44,635 nt of DNA from an uncultured Acetatifactor sp. (lineage in GTDB: Bacteria; Bacillota; Clostridia; Lachnospirales; Lachnospiraceae). The notes under the pieces are model-generated. The model was given only the letters and a program-made list of their open reading frames with translations, did no database searches and was not told the DNA's origin. The DNA lies in contig CANPYG010000008.1 in assembly GCA_947588205.1 (NCBI GenBank), forward strand, positions 1 through 44,635, given 5' to 3'. Both the position numbers and the translations under genes were made by a program. Positions 1 to 9,061 of the stretch are shown in pieces (position 1 is the first letter of the stretch; each line of letters opens with the position of its first letter).

Positions 1-1
1 A

Positions 2-451
2 AACATTGCGAAGCACATTGCGTCTGCAAGGGAGCATAAGCCGATTGAGACGACCTTCGAGCTAAATGAGGTCATTAAGGCGGCGATCCCGGCCAGGATG
101 CGGCAGAACGGACATCCCTCCAAGCAGACCTTCCAGGCGATACGGATTGAATGCAACAGGGAACTGGAGGTACTGAAGAATTCGCTGGAAGACATGATAG
201 AGCTTTTGAATCCGGGAGGAAGGCTGTGTATCATCACCTTTCATTCCCTGGAGGATAGGATCGTGAAGACCGCGTTCCGGAACGCAGAGCATCCCTGTAC
301 CTGCCCGCCGGATTTCCCGGTGTGCGTATGCGGGAAAAAGCCAAAGGGAAGCGTTGTCACAAGAAAGCCCGTGTTGCCGGGCAAAGAGGAACTGGAAGAG
401 AATAACCGCTCAAAGAGCGCTAAGCTGAGGGTGTTTGAGAAGATTTTATGA
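2..451 (+). CDS. rsmH: 16S rRNA (cytosine-1402-N4)-methyltransferase RsmH, C-terminal part
   Basis: This is the 3' end of rsmH (mraW); the start lies left of the window. The reading frame is open from base 2 and ends at TGA 449-451. The visible 149 residues carry the family's C-terminal landmarks: the [19 protein letters not shown] stretch, the substrate-binding segment around [20 protein letters not shown], and the Cys-rich [16 protein letters not shown] loop that precedes the conserved C-terminal tail. The enzyme methylates C1402 of 16S rRNA with S-adenosylmethionine. It is the usual first or second gene of the dcw cluster, and the ftsL-like gene follows 18 nt later, so co-transcription is likely. 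Identification is firm; only the N-terminal SAM-binding part is missing because of the window edge. Confidence 0.95.
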   Translation, partial: NIAKHIASAREHKPIETTFELNEVIKAAIPARMRQNGHPSKQTFQAIRIECNRELEVLKNSLEDMIELLNPGGRLCIITFHSLEDRIVKTAFRNAEHPCTCPPDFPVCVCGKKPKGSVVTRKPVLPGKEELEENNRSKSAKLRVFEKIL

Positions 452-469
452 TCGGGAGGGCTGAAAGAA

Positions 470-967
470 ATGGCCAGGTATCAGAACGTATATCAGTATT
501 CAAGGAGAACGGGCAGTACGGACGCCAGCCGGTACGGCAGACAGAATCAATATATTTACGGGAGCACAGTGCCCAAGCAGGATATTGGGAGACAGCTTGA
601 GGAACAACCGAGGAAGCGGCTGAGCAATGAGGCGCGCAAGAACAGAGATAAGGCCCATCATATGAGCCTGGGTTATGTCCTGTTCCTGGCGGCGGCGCTT
701 TGCTGTGCAGGTCTGATTTTGATCAATTACATACAGCTGCAGTCCAGCCTGACCAACATGTCCGAGACCCTGACCGCCAAGGAGAGGGAACTGAATACCC
801 TGAGGGTGGACAATGATGAGACGCTCAACCGGATCAACAGCAGCATCGATATGGAAGAGATCAAGCGGATCGCTATCGGCGAGCTGGGCATGACTTATGC
901 GAAGGAAGGTCAAATTGAGACCTATACCACAGAAGGAAATGATTATCTGAGACGCATAGCAGACTAG
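470..967 (+). CDS. ftsL: FtsL-like septum formation protein
   Basis: This codes for a 165-residue bitopic membrane protein. A long basic cytoplasmic N-terminus (residues 1-63, rich in Arg, Lys and Gln) is followed by one membrane segment at about residues 64-86 (LGYVLFLAAALCCAGLILI). The extracytoplasmic part is predicted coiled coil (residues ~90-130, with TLTAKERELNTLRVDNDETL) and ends in the ELGMTYAKEGQIETY motif typical of FtsL/DivIC-like proteins of Clostridia. FtsL bridges DivIB and DivIC and helps activate the FtsW-PBP synthase at the septum. Its place between rsmH and the class B PBP genes is the classical ftsL position. Sequence similarity in this family is weak, so the name rests on topology and context. 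The ATG at 470 has a modest GGAGGG-type site upstream. Confidence 0.85.
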   Translation: MARYQNVYQYSRRTGSTDASRYGRQNQYIYGSTVPKQDIGRQLEEQPRKRLSNEARKNRDKAHHMSLGYVLFLAAALCCAGLILINYIQLQSSLTNMSETLTAKERELNTLRVDNDETLNRINSSIDMEEIKRIAIGELGMTYAKEGQIETYTTEGNDYLRRIAD

Positions 968-979
968 GAGAAGGAATCA

Positions 980-3459
980 GTGAGCGATAGAAGAAATAGC
1001 GGAAAGGGCAGGACGAGGACCGGCGGGGGCGCAGGAAACCGGACGCCCCGGACAACGGGAAGCCAAAAGAATACAGAGAGACGGGAAAGCCGGGACAACA
1101 TCCGCCAGATGTCTGCCCATACCGATAGACGCAGGAAAGCGGCAGGGGACGGACAGAATACAGGAGATGCTAAAAGACCCAAAAGGTTTACCGTGAGAAT
1201 GCAAAAGAAGCTGGTGGTACTATTTGTATTTGTACTGCTGGCTTTTGCCGGATTATGTGTAAGGCTTGGCTGGATCATAACGGAAGACGGAGAGCGCTAT
1301 ACAAAGCAGGTGCTTTCCCAGCGGGGCTATGACAGCCAGACGATCCCCTACCGCCGGGGAGATATTGTGGATGCAAAGGGAAATATCCTTGCGACCAGTG
1401 AAAAGGTATACAATCTGATCACGGATTCTACCCTGATTCTGTATGATCCCAAGAAAAGCGGCGAAACGAAATACCTGGAGCCCACTTTGGAAGCGCTGGG
1501 CAGATATTTTGGACTTGATATCAACGAGGTGCGTAAATTTATAACGGAAAATCCCAATTCCGCCTATAAGAGATGGCTCAGACAGCTGACCTATGACCAG
1601 ATCAAGGGCTTTCAGGAAGAGATGAATGCCAAGGACAGCATGATCAAGGGCGTATGGTTCGAGGAAGAATACAAGAGAAAATATCCTTATGGGACAATGG
1701 CGAGTGATGTGATCGGTTTTGCAGGCACGGACAATACAGGGAGCTATGGGCTGGAAGAGTACTATAACGATATTTTAAACGGAACTACGGGAAGGGAATA
1801 CGGTTATCTGAATGAGGAATCCACCCTGGAGCGCAAGATCAAGCCGGCCGTGGACGGATATACCATCCACAGCACCATCGATGCGAACATCCAGCAGATC
1901 ATGGAAAAATACATCAATCAGTTCATCGAAGAGCACAGGGATGCGGCCCGTACCGGCGACGGGGCGGAAAACGTGGGCGCGATCGTTATGGAGGTGGATA
2001 CCGGAAGGATTCTTGGAATGGCAAGCTCCTCCCAGTATGACCTGAACAACCCCAGGGACTATAACGCTCTGCTCGGCAATATCATGGTGGAAGAATTTAC
2101 CAACGCCAACGGCTATACCGAGATCCGCAAGACGGGGGATGTTTTCACGCAAGACCTTCTTGCCCAGCTTACCAACAGTGAAGTGGATGAAGAAACAAGG
2201 ACTGCCAATGAGAGGAAGCTCTATGTCAATTTAAATTATCTCTGGAAAAATTTCTGTATCTCCGATACCTATGAGCCTGGCTCCACGGCGAAGCCCTTTA
2301 CGGTTGCAGCAGCTTTGGAGGCGGGCGCGATCACCGGGAATGAATGGTATACCTGCTCCGGTTCCATAATCAGGGGCGGCCACGCCATTAAATGTCATGG
2401 GGGCAATGGGCATGGTTCCGTGAACGTACAGAATGCCGTGGCATGGTCCTGTAATATGGCTTTGATTCAGATCGCTGAGACACTGGGGATCGATAAATTT
2501 GTGGAATTTCAGAAGACCTTTAATTTCGGCCTGAAGACCAATGTGGGGAGGCCAGAACCGCTAATCTTGTGTTCTCCGCGGAAGCGATGAAGGAGGACGG
2601 GGCCGCCCTGCCCACCAACGCATTCGGCCAGGGCTTTAACGTGACTATGATTCAGATGATCACAGGCTATTGCGCCCTGGTGAACGGCGGTTACTATTAT
2701 GAGCCCCATGTGGTGGATAAGATCACCAACTCATCCGGGGCGACCATAGAAAATATCGAGCCCAGGGTGTTGAAGCAGGTAATTTCCGAGTCCACCTCCG
2801 CGAAGCTTAGGCAATATACCAGGGCGACGGTAATGGAGGAGGGCGGTTCCTACCGGACAGGTAAGACGGTAAGACCCGCCGGATACGCGATGGGAGGAAA
2901 GACCGGAACAGCCCAGACCCTTCCCAGGGGCAACGGGGAATATGTGGTATCTTTTATGGGACATGTTCCGGCGGATGATCCTAAGATCGCCATTTATGTG
3001 GTGGTGGACCGCGCCAACGACGCCGTCCAGTCCAATTCCAAGTTCGCCCAGGGCATTGTTCGCAGTATCCTGACGGAAATCCTTCCCTATCTGCAGATCT
3101 TCATGACGGAGGAGCTGAGCGCGGATGAAGTAAAGGAGCTGGAGGCGCTGAACCTGGAGAATACCAACCGTTATACCCAGATGCCGGAGGAAGAGGGCAT
3201 GGAACAGGGCGGGAACGGAGACAATACCGATACCCCGGAAGGCGGAAATAATACTGAAGCGCCCTGGAAAAACTATCCCAAGGATCCGGCAACCGGATAT
3301 CTAAAGAATCCGGAAACGGGGGAATATGTGGATCCGGAGACCGGGGACGTAATCGATATCAATACCGGTCAGGTCAGCGATGATACCTGGCAGTCGCTTC
3401 CGGAAGACGTGGGCAGCACCCCGGACGGAAACGGCGAGCCGGAGGGAAGTCCCCTGTAG
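980..3459 (+). pseudogene. Class B penicillin-binding protein (SpoVD/PBP2B-like), frameshifted
   Basis: The gene starts at GTG 980 behind AGGAGAAGG. It codes for a basic N-terminal tail of about 70 residues, a membrane anchor (about residues 74-97), a PBP dimerisation domain and a transpeptidase domain. The active-site SxxK is in YEPGSTAKPF and the SxN motif is SCN in AWSCNMAL. At about 2544 the frame breaks: the upstream frame stops at 2590, while the downstream frame continues as GEARTANLVFSAEAMKEDGA through KTGT (GGKTGTAQTLP) to a TAG ending at 3459. Relatives read KTN-[I/V]-DLPGEAR at this point; here DLP is missing, so a deletion of 10 nt fits both residues and frame. The low-complexity tail (NPETGEYVDPETGDVID) is normal for the clade. 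The truncated product lacks the KTG motif and should be inactive. Either a true pseudogene or an assembly error is possible. Confidence 0.85.
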
Positions 3460-3574
3460 GGGGAAGGCGCGTGGACCGGGAGGAAAGCAAAAGCCGATGC
3501 CCAGGTTTTGGCTTTTGGCATAACCCTGGCAGGGGATGAATAAAGTGTAATAAGAATTGTGGCTGAGGGGTTTT

Positions 3575-5332
3575 GTGCTTACCAACAATAATAGGATTGC
3601 CCACAGAAAAAAGATCACCGTTGTCACGCTGCTTTTTGCACTGGTTTTGGTGGGATTGTTCGGAAGGCTTGTGTATCTGATGGTATGGCGCGCCGATTAT
3701 TATGCCGGTAAAGCCGTGGAGCTGCATGAAAGGGAGCGCAGCATTAAGGCGGCCAGAGGCCGCATCCTGGACCGCAATGGGGTAGTGATCGCGGACAACA
3801 GGACGGTTTGCACGGTTTCTGTGATACATAATCAGATAGAGGATCCTGAGACGGTGGTACAGGTCCTGTGCAGGGAGCTGGGGCTGTCGAAAGAATTCGT
3901 GACTGCCCGGGTGGAAAAATATAGCTCGATTGAGCGGATCAAGAGCAATGTGGATAAGGAAACCGGGGATCGTATCCGGGAATATGACCTCGCGGGGGTA
4001 AAGGTGGATGAAGATTATAAGCGCTATTATCCCTTCGGAGAGCTCGCGAGCAAGGTTTTGGGCTTTACAGGAGCGGATAATCAGGGTATTATTGGTCTGG
4101 AAGTGATCTATGAGGAATATCTTAAGGGCAAAGCAGGCAATATCCTCACGGTCACGGATGCCAAGGGCATAGAGGTCGAGGAAGCCGGAGAGCGCAGGCA
4201 GGAGCCTGTAAAAGGAAAGGACCTGGTGCTCAGCCTTGATATGAATATTCAGTCCTACGCCACCCAGCTTGCGGTTCAGGCAATGAAGACCAAGGAGGCG
4301 GACGGCGTCTCCATCCTGGCGATGAATCCCCAGACCGGGGAAATGCTTGCGATGGTGAATGTTCCTGAATTCGATCTGAACGACCCTTATACCCTGCCGG
4401 AAGGAACGGCATATCAGACACAGGAGGAATATCAGAATCTCCTGAACGCCATGTGGCGCAACGGCTGCATCAACGATACTTATGAGCCGGGTTCCACCTT
4501 TAAGATCATTACGGCTGCGGCGGGACTGGAAGCGGGGGTTGTAACGCCCCAGAGTACCTTTAGCTGCCCGGGCTATATTGTGGTGGATGACAGGAGAATA
4601 CATTGCAGTAAGAGAACAGGGCATGGAGCCCAGGATTTCATCCACGGCACCATGAATTCCTGTAACCCGGTGTTCATCACCGTGGGCCTGCGCTTGGGCG
4701 TGGACCAGTACTATGAGTACTTTGAAAAGTTCGGTTTGAAAAAGAAAACAGGAATCGACCTTCCGGGCGAGGCGGGCACGATCATGCATAAAAAGGAAAA
4801 TATGGGCAATGTGGAGCTGGCGACAGTATCCTTCGGCCAGTCCTTTCAGATCACCCCGATCCAGCTGCTCACCACGGCGGCTTCCATTGTGAACGGAGGC
4901 AGGCGCGTCACGCCGCATTTCGGCGTGGAGGTGCTCGATTCAGACGGGGATGCCGCCCAGGTTCTGTCTTATCCCATGGAAGAGGGCATCGTGTCTGAAG
5001 AGACCTCAGAGACCCTGCGGGGTATCCTGGAGATGGTGGTTTCGGATGGAACGGGAAAGAATGGAAAGGTAGAAGGCTTCAGGATTGGCGGCAAGACCGC
5101 CACCAGTCAGACCCTTCCCAGGGGAAGCGGCCGCTACATCGCTTCGTTTATCGGGTTCGCCCCGGCTGATGATCCACAGGTCATCGCCCTTGCCATCATC
5201 AATAACCCTAAGGGCGTTTATTATGGCGGACAGGTGGCTGCACCTATCGTCAGGCAGCTATATGAAAATATCCTTCCCTATCTGGGAATCGCAAAAGAGA
5301 ATGCAGAGGAAACGGATGCAGATACCCCCTAA
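3575..5332 (+). CDS. Class B penicillin-binding protein (septal/sporulation transpeptidase)
   Basis: About 585 residues: membrane anchor near residues 12-34, dimerisation domain, then the transpeptidase domain. Motifs are SxxK in YEPGSTFKII, SCN in MNSCNPVF, and the third motif read as KTAT (GGKTATSQTLPRGSG) instead of the usual KTG. The enzyme cross-links peptidoglycan stem peptides at the septum or in the spore cortex; the dcw position fits a FtsI/PBP2B or SpoVD role. GTG 3575 has GAGGGG just upstream with a short spacer; a TTG at 3557 would add six residues. With the upstream PBP gene broken, this is the only intact class B PBP in the window. The 115-nt gap before it holds an 8-bp inverted repeat (3488-3495/3510-3517) without a T tract, and no other signal I can support. 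Confidence 0.9.
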   Translation: MLTNNNRIAHRKKITVVTLLFALVLVGLFGRLVYLMVWRADYYAGKAVELHERERSIKAARGRILDRNGVVIADNRTVCTVSVIHNQIEDPETVVQVLCRELGLSKEFVTARVEKYSSIERIKSNVDKETGDRIREYDLAGVKVDEDYKRYYPFGELASKVLGFTGADNQGIIGLEVIYEEYLKGKAGNILTVTDAKGIEVEEAGERRQEPVKGKDLVLSLDMNIQSYATQLAVQAMKTKEADGVSILAMNPQTGEMLAMVNVPEFDLNDPYTLPEGTAYQTQEEYQNLLNAMWRNGCINDTYEPGSTFKIITAAAGLEAGVVTPQSTFSCPGYIVVDDRRIHCSKRTGHGAQDFIHGTMNSCNPVFITVGLRLGVDQYYEYFEKFGLKKKTGIDLPGEAGTIMHKKENMGNVELATVSFGQSFQITPIQLLTTAASIVNGGRRVTPHFGVEVLDSDGDAAQVLSYPMEEGIVSEETSETLRGILEMVVSDGTGKNGKVEGFRIGGKTATSQTLPRGSGRYIASFIGFAPADDPQVIALAIINNPKGVYYGGQVAAPIVRQLYENILPYLGIAKENAEETDADTP

Positions 5333-5353
5333 AATGATTGCGGAAGGTGAGCT

Positions 5354-6310
5354 ATGAGCAAAACATGCATTTTGTCGGTGATGATATCGTTTGCGGTCAG
5401 CGCGGTGCTGGGACCCATTGTGATCCCTTTCCTGCGGAGGCTGAAGGTCGGGCAGACTGTCCGGGACGATGGACCGCAGACCCATTTGAAAAAAACAGGC
5501 ACTCCCACGATGGGAGGAATTCTGATCCTGTTAAGCGTCCTGGCGACCTGTATCATCTTTTTAAAGGATCATCCGTTGATGATACCGGTCATGTTCCTGA
5601 CCGTCGGGTTCGGACTGATCGGGTTCCTGGACGACTATATCAAAGTAGTGCTGCGCCGCTCCATGGGGCTTAGGGCGATTGAGAAGTTCTCCGCACAGGT
5701 TCTGGTGACAGCGGTTTTCGCTTATTACATACAGCATTATACGGATCTGAGCCTCGCCATGAAGATACCCTTCTGGCAGGGGAAATATCTTGATTTTGGC
5801 GCCTGGAACCTTTTCCTTTTGTTTTTTATCGTTCTGGGAACCGTAAACGGGGTGAATTTTACGGATGGACTGGACGGCCTTGCGGCCAGTGTCACCGTTA
5901 TCATCGCGGTGTTTTTCAGCGTGATAGCCATAGGCACCCATACCGCCATTGAACCCGTTACCTGCGCCGTGGTGGGGGCGCTGATGGCGTTCCTGCTGTT
6001 CAATGTGCATCCTGCCAGCGTTTTTATGGGGGATACGGGCTCCCTTGCCCTGGGAGGCTTTGTGGCGGCCACGGCTTATGTCCTACAGATGCCGCTCTAT
6101 ATAGCCCTGGTCGGGGTGATTTATCTGGCGGAGGTTTTTTCCGTCATTTTACAGGTGACTTATTTTAAATGCACCAATGGACGGCGGATTTTTAAAATGG
6201 CGCCCCTGCACCATCATTTTGAATTATGCGGGTGGTCGGAAACGCAGATAGTAGCCCTTTTTACCATGATCACAGCTTTGATGTGCCTCCTGGCGCTCCT
6301 GCATATTTAG
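5354..6310 (+). CDS. mraY: Phospho-N-acetylmuramoyl-pentapeptide transferase MraY
   Basis: MraY transfers phospho-MurNAc-pentapeptide from UDP to undecaprenyl phosphate, giving lipid I at the inner face of the membrane. The 318-residue protein has about ten membrane segments and the expected catalytic and binding motifs: the Asp pair in FLDDYIKV, NGVNFTDGLDGLA, the third Asp in FMGDTGSLALGG, and the HHHFE histidine box near the C-terminus. Length is normal. It begins at ATG 5354 behind GGAAGGTGAG, 21 nt after the PBP gene, so co-transcription is expected. MurD follows. Confidence 0.97.
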   Translation: MSKTCILSVMISFAVSAVLGPIVIPFLRRLKVGQTVRDDGPQTHLKKTGTPTMGGILILLSVLATCIIFLKDHPLMIPVMFLTVGFGLIGFLDDYIKVVLRRSMGLRAIEKFSAQVLVTAVFAYYIQHYTDLSLAMKIPFWQGKYLDFGAWNLFLLFFIVLGTVNGVNFTDGLDGLAASVTVIIAVFFSVIAIGTHTAIEPVTCAVVGALMAFLLFNVHPASVFMGDTGSLALGGFVAATAYVLQMPLYIALVGVIYLAEVFSVILQVTYFKCTNGRRIFKMAPLHHHFELCGWSETQIVALFTMITALMCLLALLHI

Positions 6311-6370
6311 CGGATTTGGCCGCAAAGGGGAAAAGATACAAAATTAAGGAATGGAACGGAGAACACTTTT

Positions 6371-7738
6371 ATGCAGAACATGAAAAAAACGCTTGTGGTC
6401 GGTTCCGGCATCAGCGGAATCGCCGCGACGGGTCTTTTGGAACAGATGGGATATGAAGTGATCCTATATGACAGCAATGAAAAACAGACGCTTACCCTGG
6501 AAACGGTAAAAGCCAGGCTCCCGGAGGGAAGCAGGGCAGAATGCATCCTCGGCGCGCTGCCGGAGGATATCGGGGAGCGTATCAACCGCGTGGTCTTAAG
6601 CCCCGGAGTGCCTACGGATCTTCCATGGATCCTGGAGCTGAGCAGTGCGGGCATCCCGGTGCTGGGCGAGATTGAGCTGGCGTATCGGATGGAGAAGGGA
6701 ACGGTGGCGGCCATCACCGGAACGAACGGTAAGACCACTACCACAACGCTTGTAGGCGATATCATGAAGGCTTTCCTGGGAGAGGATAAGGTCTTCGTTG
6801 TGGGAAATATCGGGAATCCCTATACGCTTGAGGTGACTAAGACCGCTGCGGACAGCGTAACGGTTGGGGAGATCAGCAGTTTCCAGTTAGAGACGGTCCA
6901 TTCTTTCCGCCCTCATGTTTCAGCGATCCTGAATATAACGCCGGATCACCTGAACCGACACCATACCATGGAAAACTATGTGGCAGTAAAGCAGCGGATC
7001 GCTTCGAACCAGACGAAAGAGGATATCTGTGTATTGAATGAAAATGATCCTTATACGGAGGATTTTATCGGGAAGTGCTCCGCGAGGGTGGTTCTTTTTT
7101 CTTCCGCGAGGGAGCTTCGGGACGGATATTATTTAAAGGGCGATAAGATATGTAAGGCAGTTTGCGGAGAGTCTGAGGAGCTTCTGGATATTCACAGGGA
7201 TATGAACCTGGTGGGCATCTGCAATGTGGAGAATGTAATGGCAGCGATCGCCGTAGCGGAAGGCATGGGTGTTCCCATGGAAATCATTTTGAGGGTGATC
7301 CGCGGCTTCCATGCTGTGGAGCACAGGATCGAGTTTGTGGCAACCAAGGCGGGCGTGGATTATTATAATGATTCCAAAGGGACCAATCCGGATGCGGCGA
7401 TCCAGGGAATCAGGGCTATGAACAAGCCTACTGTCCTGATCGGCGGTGGCTATGACAAACAGAGCGAGTACGATGAATGGATAGAGAGTTTTCAGGAAAA
7501 GGTCAAGTGGCTGGTGCTCATCGGCCAGACCCGTGAGAAGATCGCAGAGTGCGCAAGAAGACACGGATTTGACAGGATCCGGTTTGCGGACAGCTTTGAG
7601 GAATGTCTGAAGCTCTGTACACAGCTTGCAGAGGAAGGGGATGCGGTGCTGCTTTCCCCCGCCTGTGCCAGCTGGGGAATGTTCCCGAATTATGAGGTAC
7701 GGGGCAGGATATTCAAGGAATACGTCAATGGATTATAA
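6371..7738 (+). CDS. murD: UDP-N-acetylmuramoylalanine--D-glutamate ligase MurD
   Basis: MurD adds D-glutamate to UDP-MurNAc-L-alanine with ATP in the cytoplasm. The 455-residue protein shows an N-terminal Rossmann domain (VVGSGISGIAATGLLEQMG), the ATP-binding loop ITGTNGKTTTT at about residues 115-125, the central-domain segment ILNITPDHLNRH, and the ligase C-terminal domain beginning near the EHRIEFV and YNDSKGTNPDA motifs. A second ATG at 6380 is an equally reasonable start. The gene lies 60 nt after mraY and 11 nt before ftsW. Confidence 0.97.
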   Translation: MQNMKKTLVVGSGISGIAATGLLEQMGYEVILYDSNEKQTLTLETVKARLPEGSRAECILGALPEDIGERINRVVLSPGVPTDLPWILELSSAGIPVLGEIELAYRMEKGTVAAITGTNGKTTTTTLVGDIMKAFLGEDKVFVVGNIGNPYTLEVTKTAADSVTVGEISSFQLETVHSFRPHVSAILNITPDHLNRHHTMENYVAVKQRIASNQTKEDICVLNENDPYTEDFIGKCSARVVLFSSARELRDGYYLKGDKICKAVCGESEELLDIHRDMNLVGICNVENVMAAIAVAEGMGVPMEIILRVIRGFHAVEHRIEFVATKAGVDYYNDSKGTNPDAAIQGIRAMNKPTVLIGGGYDKQSEYDEWIESFQEKVKWLVLIGQTREKIAECARRHGFDRIRFADSFEECLKLCTQLAEEGDAVLLSPACASWGMFPNYEVRGRIFKEYVNGL

Positions 7739-7749
7739 GGAGTGAGGAT

Positions 7750-8922
7750 ATGGCTTCCCGTGCGATTGCAAGAACGAAGAGAAAAGAACAGTCAGAATAT
7801 TATTTTGATTACAGCCTGCTTTTCATTGTGCTTTTTCTGCTGGGATTCGGCCTGGTGATGATCTATTCCACCAGCTCCTATGAAGCCTATCAGGATTACA
7901 AGGATTCGGCGCATTACCTGAAAACACAGCTGTTGGCCAGTATTCTCGGCCTGATCGCGATGATCGTCGTGGCGAATATCCCTTATCACTTCTGGGAGAA
8001 GTTCGCTGTGCTGGGTTACGTAGTGTCCTTCGGGCTGATCTTTCTGGTCAAGACCCCCCTGGGCATCAAAAGCCATGGAGCCACCAGGTGGTTTAGGATT
8101 CCCGGCATCGGTCTGTCCGTGCAGCCTGCGGAGATCGTGAAGCTGTGTATGATTCTGTTTTTGGCCTGTCTGGTCTGCAAGCTGGGCAAAAATGTGCGGA
8201 CCTGGAAGGGGATCATCATCATGGCCCTCTTCGCAGTGCCCCATGCAGTCATGATCAAGGTTGTCACCCAGAACTTAAGCTCCGCCATCATTGTGGTGGG
8301 AATCGCTGCCCTGATGGTATTTGTGGCGGATCCCCATTATAAGAAATATATTGTTGTGGGCGGGATTGGCTGCGCTGCCGTGGCCGCCCTTGTATTCTGG
8401 ATCGTCACCTCCGATACCGCAGCAGGTTTAAGCTTCCGTTTTACCCGGATCAATACCTGGCTGCATCCTGAGACAGATCCTACGGATACAGGCTTCCAGA
8501 CCCTTCAGGCACTTTATGCCATCGGCTCCGGGGGCATTTGGGGCAAAGGCCTGGGCCAGAGTATGCAGAAGCTTGGGTTTATTCCCGAAGCGCAGAACGA
8601 TATGATCTTTTCCATCATCTGTGAGGAGCTGGGACTGTTCGGCGCGGTGGCCATCATCCTGATGTTTTTGATGCTTCTCTGGAGACTGATGATCATTGCC
8701 AATAACGCGCCTGACCTGTTCGGTTCCATGCTGGTGGTGGGCGTGATCGGTCATATCGCCATACAGGTGATCCTGAACATCGCGGTAGTGACCAACAGTA
8801 TCCCCAATACAGGGATTTCCCTTCCCTTTATCAGCTATGGGGGCTCTTCGGTCATGTTTTTGCTGATTGAGATGGGGCTGGTCTTAAGCGTTGCCAAGCG
8901 GATTCAGTTAAAGGAAGTATAG
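7750..8922 (+). CDS. ftsW: FtsW/RodA/SpoVE-family lipid II polymerase
   Basis: SEDS-family glycosyltransferase of 390 residues with about ten membrane segments. Family landmarks are visible: GATRWFRIPGIGLSVQPAEI after the fourth segment, the large extracellular loop with AIGSGGIWGKGLGQS and FIPEAQNDMIF, and the terminal signature GISLPFISYGGSS. It polymerises lipid II into glycan strands together with a class B PBP. Location in the dcw cluster after murD corresponds to spoVE of Bacillus, so either a division (FtsW) or spore-cortex (SpoVE) role is possible; no other copy is visible here. ATG 7750 has AAGGAGTGAGG upstream. Confidence 0.95.
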   Translation: MASRAIARTKRKEQSEYYFDYSLLFIVLFLLGFGLVMIYSTSSYEAYQDYKDSAHYLKTQLLASILGLIAMIVVANIPYHFWEKFAVLGYVVSFGLIFLVKTPLGIKSHGATRWFRIPGIGLSVQPAEIVKLCMILFLACLVCKLGKNVRTWKGIIIMALFAVPHAVMIKVVTQNLSSAIIVVGIAALMVFVADPHYKKYIVVGGIGCAAVAALVFWIVTSDTAAGLSFRFTRINTWLHPETDPTDTGFQTLQALYAIGSGGIWGKGLGQSMQKLGFIPEAQNDMIFSIICEELGLFGAVAIILMFLMLLWRLMIIANNAPDLFGSMLVVGVIGHIAIQVILNIAVVTNSIPNTGISLPFISYGGSSVMFLLIEMGLVLSVAKRIQLKEV

Positions 8923-8939
8923 GCACAGGAGAAATAGCG

Positions 8940-8955
8940 TATTCCGAACGGAATA
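8940..8955. promoter_or_regulatory. Short perfect palindrome upstream of murA
   Basis: TATTCCG and CGGAATA form perfect 7-bp arms around AA in the 139-nt gap between ftsW and murA. A second palindrome, TTGAATTCAA, lies at 8976-8985. A weak promoter-like pair, TTGTCC at 9009 and TAGATT at 9031 with a 16-nt spacer, follows. This is the longest non-coding gap inside the dcw genes up to divIB, so murA may have its own control. The binding protein is unknown. Confidence 0.3.
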
Positions 8956-9061
8956 GTATGGGATTTAAGGACCCCTTGAATTCAATTTTGGTACAAGATA
9001 CGGGGCTGTTGTCCTCCACATAGAATAGAATAGATTGAAGTGAAAAGCCGGTTGGTGTAAA

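Noticed and set aside
3488..3517. Inverted repeat CAAAAGCC/GGCTTTTG between the two PBP genes
   Set aside because: Eight base pairs with a 14-nt loop and no T tract; could be chance and does not support a terminator.
3374..4918. Long minus-strand frame of 514 residues
   Set aside because: It is the shadow of the intact PBP gene and the preceding gap; the PBP motifs on the other strand are decisive.
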